A DNA stretch of 64,000 nt. Source: Melanocharis versteri. Lineage: Eukaryota > Chordata > Aves > Passeriformes > Melanocharitidae. Positions 1-11,065 of the stretch are shown in pieces. Within the stretch, counting starts at the first letter, position 1. Every line of letters begins with the position of its first letter. The notes under the pieces are model-generated. The model ran no database searches and was not told where the DNA came from. It saw nothing but the letters and a program-made list of their open reading frames with translations. The stretch is from positions 297,347 through 361,346 of the forward strand of contig VZTG01005159.1 in assembly GCA_013397845.1 (NCBI GenBank). The letters run 5' to 3'. A program made the translations under genes and the position numbers.

Positions 1-610
1 GTTGAAAACAAGGCACCTCAGTGCCACTGAGGCTGTCTCCATGTCTGGCACAGCGCTGGCAACTCTGCAACCAGGCTGGGAACCACAATTCAGAATTTGG
101 CTGCTGGAAGTTGTGCTTTCTGCACACTTTGGGAGAACGGCCTGCTCGTTTCTCACCACCTTTTAATTTTCAACACATGTTCACATCTATCTGTTCCTCT
201 GCATCCCACGGAGGCTGGCAATTTTAGCTCGTCATATTAATCAGTCCGACTGTTAAAAGATAAAAGCAGCATGTACTTTACAGCACTGAGGGATATGATC
301 AGGGGAATTGCTGCTGACCTTGTTCCTCTTGGCAGTTGTTCCCAGCCTGTATTTAAATGAAGTTCACTGCTTTTGTTTCATTTCCCTGGGAGTGCTCGTG
401 TGCCTGAAATAATGAATTGTTCAAATAGCAATTTTAACCTCGGTCTTGAAGCGTGAAGTTTTGTGACACCTAAGTTCATCTAACAGCTTGCTGCTTCCTG
501 CTGGGCTTCCTCTCCCTCATCCCGCAGTCCAGGCACTTCTCCAGCTTCTCCCGTGTCAACTCCAACACTTGTCACCTTTTTTCCCCTCTGAATTGTTATT
601 TTTCTGGCAG

Positions 611-639
611 AAAGATGAACTGCATTCTCGAGAGGTCAG
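611..639 (+). other. Exon-like 29-nt segment with strong splice signals
   Basis: A pyrimidine-rich tract at about 570-607 ends in CAG at 608-610. Twenty-nine bases later the sequence runs CAG followed by GTGAGTG, a near-ideal donor. Two of the three frames are open through the segment. One reads KDELHSREV and another contains an ATG at 615. A length of 29 nt would suit a microexon, but isolated pairs of good splice sites also arise by chance. I do not recognise a parent gene. It could be a lncRNA exon, a coding microexon or nothing. Confidence 0.15.
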
Positions 640-3600
640 GTGAGTGTGTGGCCAGTCCAGGAGAATCTGGGAGCAGAGGGATTTCCCCTTTTGACACCAG
701 CAGCCTCTTCCATCTCCTCGGGTGTCCCACAGCACAAGCTGTACCCTGGCAAATGCTGAGAGCTGTCCTGCCACCTCCTGCCCCGGGCAGCTCATTCCCT
801 CCCACGTGCCACTCCTGGAGCCCCTGCCATGGTCCTTCTGAACTGAAATGATTTAATAATGACTTTAAAAGAAGAAGCCATCGTGCTGCAGTAGTTCTCA
901 TTTCGCTGCAAGGCTCTCCAGCGAGCTCCTCACAGCTCCTGCTGTCCTTGGGGTTTCTGCTCAGAGAGGCTGTTCCACATCCAGAGATGTTTTCATTACT
1001 GCCACCTTGGTTCTGCTGATCTAGATGTTAGTGGAACTATTCTGGGCTATCAAAGCAAAAAATTGTCGTGTTTTTTTAGACTTCTGAGACAAATCCAACA
1101 CGTTTTAACCCAGTCAGTTTCAGTTATCAGCCATAACCATAAAAAGCACTGAGCTGCAGCTCAGAGCCAAGAAGTTCTTAAGCAGCTTTGTAACTGAAGA
1201 AATCACCAGAATAAACTAAATTGACCCATTATAGTTTTAAACAGACCTGGGAAAATCCACTTAAAGCTCGTGTATTCTGCACTATTAGAAACGTCAAGAT
1301 CTGTGTTTTCCAGGCACCCCTCCATTTTCTCCCCTAAGCAGAAAATTCCCAGTTACTACTCAGAGAGCACATTTACTGCTTTTGTGATTTTCTGAGCAGT
1401 TCTATGAAGTGAACCAATCATATTAATGTAAGAAACTTGTGATGACGGAAATTTTGGAAACTTTTGAGAAGTTAGAGGATTGCACGCTTTGACTCATGCC
1501 CAGTTTATTCAGATTTCTTCTATCCAGCATTTATTTACTGCAGAGATCTGTGCTTTGTAGTTGTGCACGTGGCTTCACCTCTCCTTGCATTCCTAGCAGG
1601 GTTTTACTGACTGGCAACCAAAGCAGCTGATGTTGGCAGAAAAGAGTTTGCAAACCTGACCAAATGGGATTTAACAAATTAGATTGCAACTTAATTTTGT
1701 TTTGCATTTTTGAAGTTGTCCTGAAGTGATATTGAGACACAATGCTCCATTATATTAATGCATTATCGTATTAAGGCCTCTGAATGAATCTCTTAATTCT
1801 ATAAAAACTGGGTAACAGCTTGATGGAGTGTGGGCTCTGTAGTTGTTACTGACTCTGAGATGCATTTATCTCTTTGGGGTTTTTATGTTTAAGAGGGTAG
1901 ATTCTATTTATTTTATTTATCTAATGTATTTAGAAAATGAGACTATTTGTGCTGAAGCTCTTTAAATTTGTTCAGAAGAAGTAGCTCAGCTGTACCACAA
2001 AAATTCTATCTCCAAGTGCTTTTATCATAAGCAAAAAATGTTTATCTTTTAGCAGTGCATCATTTTGCAATTTTACAGGTGTTTGGTATAAATCTATGCC
2101 TTAGGCTGTTAAGTTTTTCATTAGCTAAACTTTACCCTAAGTATTCACCCTCTCTCTTTTACTAGTAAGACGTTATGATGTTGAATTAAAAAATGCCTTT
2201 TCTTTTTTTTTCTGCTGAATTGCTTGAACAAGGTGAGTTTATTCATAAAGAGCAGAGGATCTGCTCAATAATATTCCTTTTATCTGACTCTGTTCATGAT
2301 GTTGGATGATCATAGTGACAAGAAATGTTGAAAAAAGGGCATAAAGATATTTTAGACTTTAAACAGGTTGCTCCAGTGACTTGTACTTCTCTGCACTCTG
2401 TATTTGCTGTTTGTGCTACTCTGGTTTTGGACCTGTGTATAAATGACACGAACCTGTATTTAAAGATACCTATTTTGAGACATCGTAGTTTTCATTGCAA
2501 AATATGGAATAGAACACGAGCTGAGGAATTCCTATTGCAAAATACAATTTTTACAAGGAGATAGATAATTCTGCCTCCTGGGTTATCTGTGCCTGTGAGG
2601 TGTAACGTGTGCTTTCCACGTGTGCTTTTCCCAGGGAGACAAAGACCTCCTCTCCCAAATTCCTCACAGGAGTCAACCGTGCCTGGTGCCACAAGCTTGT
2701 GCAGGAACTGGCTGGAGATTTCGGGGAAAAAAAAATTGGATTTGTCAATGGAGATGTGATGAGGCACCTGAAGCCTTGATGCTCACACCGCTCACTCTAT
2801 CAGCCAGGCTTGGAAGCGCCAGGAAAATGTTCTTTCAGCTCTGTTTGTGTGCAGCATCCAGGTGCCAGTTTGCTAAATCACAGCCGTACATTCTCCAGGG
2901 GGATTTCAGGTCCCGTTTCCAGCTAAACGATGCAGCAGGTGGTAATCAGGATTCAGATCAGACGGCAGCTCCTCCAGAGGTTTTCGTCATCTCTCTCCCT
3001 CTCCCCCCGTTTTCTGGGTGCTTGTTTTCACACGGGGAGGGACAGAGGAAAACAAAGCAGCCTGGTGACACTGAGAGCTGCAATAAAAGAGGATTTTAAT
3101 TAAGGAAAAAGAAGGGACATTTCTTAGCAGTTTATTTTGGTCTTCTTAGCTTGAAGAACTGACTTAACAACCTGTTTTAATAATCAACACATTGTGAAAT
3201 CTGAATTGAAGAATAAGAAATATGATAAAGTATGTGTATAATGTATTTTAAATTTAATTTATTGGTTGTTCTGAATTTTATACAGAAACAGCAAATTACA
3301 TCTTTTCTTTCTCATTCACTGACACTACTTTTTCATTTCAGGTGTATAGTTATGCTCTTTACCCATAGTTTTTTTCTGAAGCCATCATTGTTTTTTGGAC
3401 ATTTTTTAATTTTGTCATTACTAAACATGAAGATTTCATGTGTTTGAAATCTTCATGGTTATTCAGAATCTCTAAGTGTGGCTTTATTGGGAATGTTTGG
3501 TGATTGAGCAGGCCAGGTTTTAAATTTCATTGGGTAGGAACATTGGTAGGAACATCTCTACTTGTAATTCTTAATTATCAATTGCATGTATTAATTAACC

Positions 3601-3903
3601 AATCTTTTATATGAAAACTATAAATAATAGTTGTTCTTTTTCATAGTAAGACCATCCCAAACCCTCAACATTGTGCTTTTCTTGATACAGAGCACTACTC
3701 ATTAATAAACCCAAAATATTGGTGTTAACACAAGGATTTAAACTTTTTTTTTTTTTTGTTAGGACTTAGTGGTAACTTAAGGCACTGACTCTTGGTTAAT
3801 CTCTTTTAAAAAGGCCTGAATATACTGATTTTTACTGTTATTTGAAGTTTTCATGAATCGCTGGACTGGGCCACTTCTCCCCCCTGTGTACCCATCATTC
3901 CAG

Positions 3904-4062
3904 GCAGAGAAGGAAGATGTCCTGGACTGGGATTCCTCCTGGGCTCCTCCTGGATGGCCCCTGATGTCTCCTGTCTCAAAGATTTTGGATTCAGTGGGCA
4001 GTGGCAGCTGGATCTCAGGACAGCAGCAGAGTTCAGGCTGCTCTGACAACTGCCCAGCTCAG
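3904..4062 (+). other. Exon-like 159-nt segment, open in phase 0
   Basis: A C/T-rich tract at about 3,871-3,900 ends in CAG at 3,901-3,903. The segment ends CTCAG followed by GTAAGGG, a strong donor. Its length is exactly 53 codons, and only the phase-0 frame is open throughout. That frame begins AEKEDVLDWDSSW and ends SGCSDNCPAQ. The translation is rich in S, P and W and matches no family I know. The local sequence is GC-richer than its surroundings and repeats a CCTCCTGG-like motif, which could produce an open frame by composition alone. It could be a coding exon, a lncRNA exon or chance. Confidence 0.2.
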
Positions 4063-5689
4063 GTAAGGGTTATAATTTACATTATTCACAACAGCTGCAT
4101 GTCAGATCCAGGGTATTTTGTTCTTGCATAAGCCAGTCAAGAATTTTACACTTTTCAGGTGTTGTAATTGTGCAAAGAAAACATAAATGCTCTCTGGGCT
4201 GCGTTACCTCCCGGGATAGAATTTATTATCTGATTATTGCCTAAAAATCTGATTAAATCTTAAATCTGTGTCGTTTAGTGGATTCCTCTGCTGTGCAAAG
4301 TGGTTTTACTGCATGGACAAGTGTAGACAAGAACAACCAACGAGGACACAGAAAAAGAAGCAGAGGGACTCTTGGTATTTGGAAAAAGGGGAAAAAAAGA
4401 GGCAGTAAATCGAACATACTTATTTCCAAACTTTTAGAGCAGTTTTGTTGCTGGTGCACAAGTCAGCTGAGCGTGAGCCCCGAGCAGCACAGGGAAGCTT
4501 TGTTCCAAAAGAGAGAGGCTAAGGGGTGTGCTCATTAGATGCACTGCAGCATTCCTGGGGAAAAAGAAACAAACCACAAACTTTTTTAGAAAGGTAGTGC
4601 ATAACTTAGGGCTCTCCCTTGATGGCAGTAACTTTTGAACTGAAAATTTATATCCATTCCACGTGCTTATTTTCCTCTGCAGTTCATGAATAAATGAAGT
4701 GGTAGTGCAACAATATTATAGCTCAGGGTGCTGCTGTTTTTGTTGACTGTCAAGTAGATGGTTGATGCTGCAGCAGGGCTGTGAGTGAGCTCTGGCAGGC
4801 TCTTGGTCACCTCAAGATGAATATTGATAAGACTCAAATGCTACAGCAGTCAATTTAGTATAATTTTCTCTTTTACCCTCTCTATTAGTTTTTTGAGGAA
4901 GAACAGTGCTGCTGCCTGGTTTTGCATCCTTCCCTCTCCTTTTTCCTGTTGACTTCCCCCTGCTGTGGGTTATTTTCTGTTGATGTAATAGCACGGCCTC
5001 CAGCAGGAATGTGTCACCACAAACCTCAGAGCCCAGCACTTCAGCCAGCCTCAGACCTGCTCCCCTGCCTGCTCCTCTGGTTCCTGCCCTGCTAGTTTGT
5101 CCTGGGAATGTTGGGGGAGACAGCCCTGGAATCCTTGCAGAAGTCAAGATCTACATCAGCCCTGCTCTCCCGTCCTCCACCGAGCACCTCTCCCACGGGA
5201 GAGCTCATTCTGCTCTGTAAATCCGTGCTCACCACTCCCAATCATCATCCTGGCTTCATTTCAGTATTTCCAGTACTAAAACAAAAGTAAGTTTTCATGA
5301 AAAATTGAGACCAGGAAATAAATTCTTTTTATTCTGTATTAATGCCTTAGAGAAGTCGTATTTTATAATATAACCTGTATTACTGTAGATCTGTGATATC
5401 CAAAATGGTAGGAATGACTAAATATGGTCATAGATCTTCACCTTCCTGTGTTATTTTTAACAAACCTTTTGCCACATAAAAAGTGTAAAAAAAATGTATT
5501 TCCAATATCTGAAGAAATTGTCGTGGTTAGATATTGTGTTTGGTTCCACAGGTCTGCTTCACCTACAAGTTTAAATCCACATTTCTGTTAGCAAAGTATC
5601 AGGGCTAAAGTAGCAGAGTTGGTGGTTTTTATTTCTCGTATCAAAAGAACAGAAAAATTGGTATTTTCCGCTGTTTATAAAAGTTTCTA

Positions 5690-6030
5690 TTTAAGTATGC
5701 TAATTGGCCGTTTCCACCCTATTTATTATTAACAGCCTGACAAGTTTAGAAAAACTTTTCAGGCTCTGTAACAGAAGCTGTTTCTGAGTTTTGCTAATTA
5801 ATAGTGTCCAATGCATTAATTATTTATTTCCAAGCATGTTTCAAATGCCCCGAGCGGGATAATTCGTGCTGCCCAAAATTAATGTGAAAATGTTACAAGG
5901 CTGAGGATAGCCAGAAGCAAACTCTTTGACAAGGCCTGCAAATCTCATGTGTGTGTGAACTTCAGCGCTCCATGGATTGCTTGGAACTGCTGCCTTATTA
6001 ATCTAATTGTCTGCATTAAGGGAATCTGTG
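5690..6030. promoter_or_regulatory. Candidate regulatory block rich in TAAT/ATTA motifs
   Basis: This block contains many homeodomain-type cores: GCTAATTGG near 5,699, GCTAATTAATAG near 5,794, CATTAATTATTTATT near 5,814 and TTATTAATCTAATTG near 5,995. Between them lies balanced, non-repetitive sequence with no homopolymer runs. Developmental enhancers in vertebrate gene deserts often look like this. The call is made on composition only, since conservation cannot be judged here. Confidence 0.3.
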
Positions 6031-7962
6031 TTCAGGGGCTTTTCCTCCCCTAAAGAATTGCTGATTAGTGAGTGTTTCGTGAGGTTTTGGACTCTGCCAA
6101 CTAAACAAAAGTCAAATGGAGTCATACTTTCATGCATTGTGAGTCAGGAATGTGTGGAAATATTTCTTATGGTAGTTTTATCAGTACAGGTAAATTTTTT
6201 ACAAAGCCCATACCTGAAGCAGAAAATATATTAAGAATATAGTCCGAAATGTGCTGGGAAGAGTGGCTGTGGTGAGCCATGGTACAGAAAAAAAGGATTT
6301 AAGCATTACAAAGTGGTTAATGCAAGGCAGTGAAGCTGTGGGAGGATATTTAGAGCCACAAGGAAGCTCAGACATGGTTTCAGGGTTGTTTCAGTGACAA
6401 GGATCAGAAGAATCTCAAAAGGTTCTCAAAACCTGGTGGTGATTTTGTGCTCGTAAATGTCTTTTGAAGAAACTGGGCAGTGGCTTTTGTTCTCCAGAGC
6501 AAAAGGGAGTGGATCTTGCCCCCTCTCATTTAGAGGAGAAAGGATTTCTCTGTCATACACTGACAGTAAAAAAACTCAAACAGAATCAATGAGGAAAAAA
6601 ATGTAATTTTAAACAGGGTTTTTTTTTTGTTTGTTTGTTTTTTTATAAATTAATTTATGCCTTTGGTTCTCCTTTCCCATTGTATACAGGGACTGGAAAG
6701 GCTTTGTCTTTTCCCCAAGGTGTGTTTCTGGGAAGCAATACTCATTTTCCGTACATCCAGTGAAATTCTGGCATCTTTGTTACCTTTCTCGGTTTCTTAA
6801 TCACTCATCTATCCATTTTTAAAGAGTCCTTAACAAATCTCACCCCATTCCTCTTGCAAATGAACCTGAGCAGTTCTCCTTTCCTTTTTTAATTCCAGTT
6901 TATTTTTCCTTTATGTTGTTGTTTATCTTACATTTTTCTTATGAAAAAATATATTTCAAATTCGAGGTACATTGAAAACTGACATTGATGCTTTTCGGCT
7001 CCATAACCTTTGTCAGAATAATCTCTGTCCACGTACAGGGTACTGAAAGAACTTTTAAATTTACTTCTAGAAGTTGTTGAAATATTTTTCCCTGTCCTCA
7101 GTGTGGCCATTCAAAACCAGCTAAACCTCTCTTTGTCTTTTAACGTACCAATTTTCTCTTTGTTTCTGAGGTCACTAAAATGTTCTTTAATAGAGATGTT
7201 TTGGGGTTTATGGCACAGGCCAAAGTAAGGGTTCTGAATGGAAAGAGAATAATGCATCAATGTTGGTTTTGGTCTGCTGAACACGGAGCTGCTGTGGCCA
7301 CAGGATCTTCATCCAGTCATGAATGATGTATTTGTGTTCCTGTGAAAAGAATATGGTCAAAGACAGCAGCAGATGTTCCCTGCTTGGATATCAACCAGAA
7401 TAATTTTGTATTTTCTTATGACTAGCTCTGCATGGCCCATGCCATGACATCTGTAGGTAGCGAAAAATAGCAATGCAAAATATTTGAAATTTGCTAATTG
7501 AAGACTTAATCCCAAATGGTTAAAGGGACAAAAAAAGTGGGGGCTTGCACTGAGAGGGTGAGAGGGAATTATTGTAGAGATGAGACGGCTCCTGCACCAG
7601 CTCTTGGAATTCAGAGTGGTTGGGTTCCCAGAGGAGAGTCCAGGCTTTGATGGATTTACACTTAGGTGTTCTTGCCTCTTGCTTTGCCACAGCTGAGTAG
7701 TTCCTTTATTATTTGAATGCTGAAGTGTGCGTGTATGTCTATAAAAGTAATAAACATAAGATTTACAGAGTGGGAGAAAAAATTACGTTGTACCTTTGTT
7801 CTGCTTTGGAAAGAGACACTAATTTTCTCTGCTTCATCACATTTAAGTCACAGAGGTGTGTTTTTTTCTTCTTCCTGTGACTGTTGAGTTGTGTTTACTG
7901 TACTTGTACCTGGATAGACAACGAAGTGTTATATTCTATTTGAATATTGGCTTATATTGACT

Positions 7963-8018
7963 NNNNNNNNNNNNNNNNNNNNNNNNNNNNNNNNNNNNNN
8001 NNNNNNNNNNNNNNNNNN
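7963..8018. other. Assembly gap (56 N)
   Basis: Fifty-six consecutive N characters interrupt otherwise ordinary AT-rich sequence. The size may be an estimate rather than a measurement. No repeat is obvious on either side. Confidence 0.99.
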
Positions 8019-10700
8019 GTGTGTTAAACACTCTGATCTTGAATTGTAGCCCAGATCTTACTGGCACTTAATGGGGTTGATGGAATCTGGAGAAAACCCT
8101 GCTATCAATCTTTAAAAAGCATCACTAGTCATGGTTGAAGTGCAGCTGAAAACTATTTTCTAACTACAATTTAAACAATGCACTTAAACCAGGAAATACC
8201 TGTACCTTAATGTATATTAGATTTATGTTCAAAATCATTTTGTCTTTCAACAGTGAAGACATTAAAAGGATGTAATGTGAGTCCCACACTGTGTAATACA
8301 GACTGCAGTCTATCTGTTATCCAGTCTTGCTCTAACCTAAACTAGATGGCATTTGATATTTTTTTCTTTATTTTTAGGTCTCAGCAAACAACTAAAACAA
8401 TAATGATCCCCGAGTATCCCACACTACTGACAAACTCAATGTACAACAGTTCAAAGTATTTTTGTGTGCAAACAAAACGTAATGGAAAAATCGATCTAAT
8501 TGAGATGTTTTAGGAGATTATTTTTTTAAATGGGTCGCTTTTATTGGAAGTAACGTGGGTTTACAGCAAAAGGTCGTAAATATGTTCATTTCAGGAGGTT
8601 CACTCCATTTCTTATTGCAGGATAAGAACTTGCTGATATAAAATGTTCTGCTCTTGATCCAACATGGACATATCCATACTTTTTATTGAAAAACTGGAAA
8701 TTTTAAGCTGCTGGATCCCTACTTCTTGTAGAACTGTGGTCAGTGCTGAAGCTCATGGACTGCTTCCTTTAGCATTTCCACCCTGCTAACTGGGAACAGG
8801 TCCTGGTGTGAAGTTCACCAAGAGTTCAGGTGTCAGGTCTGGCAACAGGAAAGAAACCACTCGCATGGTGTGAATTGTCAGCTCAGACATCCCTTCAAAC
8901 CCCGGAGCCTGCTCCGGATGCAGATGTGTCACTGCTGGCTCCCATCCTCAAAGCAGTGTTCAAAAGATGTGCTTTTGTCCCCGTGTAAACACCCAGAACT
9001 CTGCCAAACGTGCTTGTTTAGAAAACTCCTAAATTACTATAAAACCAAATTTCACCTTTGGCTTAGCTGTGGGAAATTAATTTATAGAGGTTTCAAAATG
9101 AGACAAGCAGTTTTCAGGGCTCTGAAAATGCTTCTCGTGCATTGATTGTCAGGAAACCTGATTAATTAGCAGTGTTTGCATTAAATATGTCTCTACTACT
9201 GTCATATTTGAAAAAAATTTAAAATTATGATCACTTGAACTTTCACTTAATGCAGTTTCAATGGAATGAGTATACAAAATTCTCCCTGCAAGCAAGAGTT
9301 TCCTGTTTCTCCCTGCCTTAAACTTGTTTTTCAGAGGGTTTTAGAAATCTTTCCAATGTGTTTGTAAGGACATAGGCATTCAATTTTAGCCTGCTTTCCG
9401 GAGAGCAATCAATGCAGATTTTTATCTTTTGATTGCTTCAAACACTCTCCTGTCTCTCTTTTTGGAGGAAAAGGGCAATATACAATTTAGTCAAACTTGT
9501 TTTATAAAAGTTTTCTGTTTAATATCACCCTGGTATTCCTGCAAGAATGCTCATGGAAACCATAAGTACATAAAATACCATAAATACATCCAATACTTGG
9601 AAACCTCTACATACCTTGATACTTGTTTGAATTTCTTGTGTCCTGCTCCCTTTTGTCCTTGAATACCAAATTTATTGACTCTTTGAACTCCCTCAGATGA
9701 CTTTAATTGCTGGTATTGATGAAGAGCACAACCTAAAAACCTACTTTGTAAAAACTGACAAAGAAGTTAAAGAGATTATGACTTTTGATGGATACTTTTG
9801 CCATTGGAATTTGGTAATGCAGTCACTTTATTTTTGTCTAGCATCTCTTCCAAACCAGCCAGCCCGAACAGTCTGAACTGCCCAAGGACTCATTTTATCC
9901 TACAAATGTTTATGCAAATGTGTTCTGTACAAGTTAACATATTACATAAAGTGAGTTTTATTCTCAGGTTTAGCATTTCATTTTATCAGTCTGTCATTAA
10001 AAATAACCAGTTGCAAATTAGCAGTGCTAGCTGACGCTCTTTAATCCATTTCCTTAGCGATTGTGAGGTTCAGAATTGCTTTCAGAGGCATTTAATAATG
10101 CCAGCGTCACATTTATATGGCATCTCAGGACAAAGGAGTTAATCATGACACAGAATCTAAACTGCAGATTGACAGAAATAAATCAGATGAGGGAAAAGAA
10201 TTCCCACCAATATTATTTTACAAACAGTGGCATCTAATTGCCTTCTGTGTGTTCACCAGCACTGCTCTGAATCTTGTTTCTGAATGATTGATTGCTCAGC
10301 TCAGCTGTTAAACTGGATTTGCAGTTTGTCTGAGGCTGTTGTGGAGTGAGTAAGCCTGGAAAATGAGTAGGATGGAGCTGTGCATTAGTGCTGGCTGCTG
10401 CGCTGGGTAACGCAGCACACCCAGCTCTGACACTATCACAGGCCTTAGATCCTGCTGTTATTGCAGGGGATGGGCTGCCCCAGGAATGGGCTCAGTCCTT
10501 AAACTGTTCAAAATCAAAATATGGCTTCTGTAGGGTCGTGAGTTTGTTCTGGGGATTCCTATTGACAGAAGGATTCACAAATTGTTTGGCCGCTGTGTTC
10601 AGCTGGAGCACCTCGAGGAGCTGCAGCCCCATTTAGGCCACATCCTGAATTCTGCTGGCCCCACACGCAATCTGGGTGTGCTGATGTGCAATCACCGACT
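8019..10700. other. Non-coding stretch, no gene called
   Basis: This is AT-rich unique sequence with short chance frames only. Segments at about 9,030-9,200 and 10,055-10,290 are even in composition and contain TAAT cores (GGAAATTAATTTATAG and CTGATTAATTAGCAG in the first, GGAGTTAATCATGACAC in the second). They resemble conserved non-coding DNA, but I cannot test this. Confidence 0.5.
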
Positions 10701-10703
10701 GTG

Positions 10704-11060
10704 ATGCCTTTTGGGGCTGCCTAAAAACAGAGACCAGACAGAATTAAGGGAATAACAAGCGGTTCTATTTATTGAAGGACCTTCAGGTACATTTAGGGCA
10801 GACAAAGCCCCCAGGGGCTGCACCCAAAATGGACAATGAGTCACGGGTTTGCACACTTTTATAAGTTTGGTCCATTTGCATATTGGGGGTTCATCTTCCA
10901 ATTACAGCTTCAGGTAATGAAGTCATTTACCCCAAGTTTGCTGCCCCCCAACTCCCTTTTGTTTCCATCTCTCAGGGCCTGAGACAGTGAGGTGTCCTTG
11001 ATTGCCAGGCCTGGAAAGGAATTGTTGTGTCTGCCCAAAATGGGAGAGCAGCAGCTGACA
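10704..11060 (-). mobile_element. Solo LTR of an endogenous retrovirus (ERVL-like), minus strand
   Basis: On the minus strand this segment has the order expected of an LTR promoter: CCAAT (10,882-10,886), an octamer ATGCAAAT (10,874-10,881), TATA box CTTATAAAAG (10,856-10,865) and, about 85 bases on, polyadenylation signal AATAAA (10,768-10,773). The minus-strand start is TGTCAGC. CTGTG occurs immediately outside both proposed ends (10,699-10,703 and 11,061-11,065), as a 5-bp target-site duplication would. The 3' end then reads GGCAT rather than the canonical CA, so the left edge may be off by a base or mutated. No gag or pol frame adjoins it, hence a solo LTR. The ERVL assignment is by resemblance only. 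Confidence 0.7.
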
Positions 11061-11065
11061 CTGTG

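Larger units (their letters stand above)
1..7962. other. AT-rich non-coding stretch, no gene called
   Basis: This stretch is mostly AT-rich unique sequence. Open frames are short, lack recognisable domains and overlap on both strands. A somewhat GC-richer patch at about 2.6-3.05 kb carries a 159-codon frame with no domain I recognise. Two splice-flanked segments (611-639 and 3,904-4,062) and one TAAT-rich block (5,690-6,030) are listed separately. A small 12-13 bp direct repeat (unit close to CATTGGTAGGAA) lies at about 3,528-3,552, and a T/G-rich tract at 6,619-6,645. I see nothing else that can be named. Confidence 0.7.

Noticed and set aside
2620..3099. 159-codon plus-strand open frame
   Set aside because: GC-richer patch, no recognisable domain, and two minus-strand frames cover its start.
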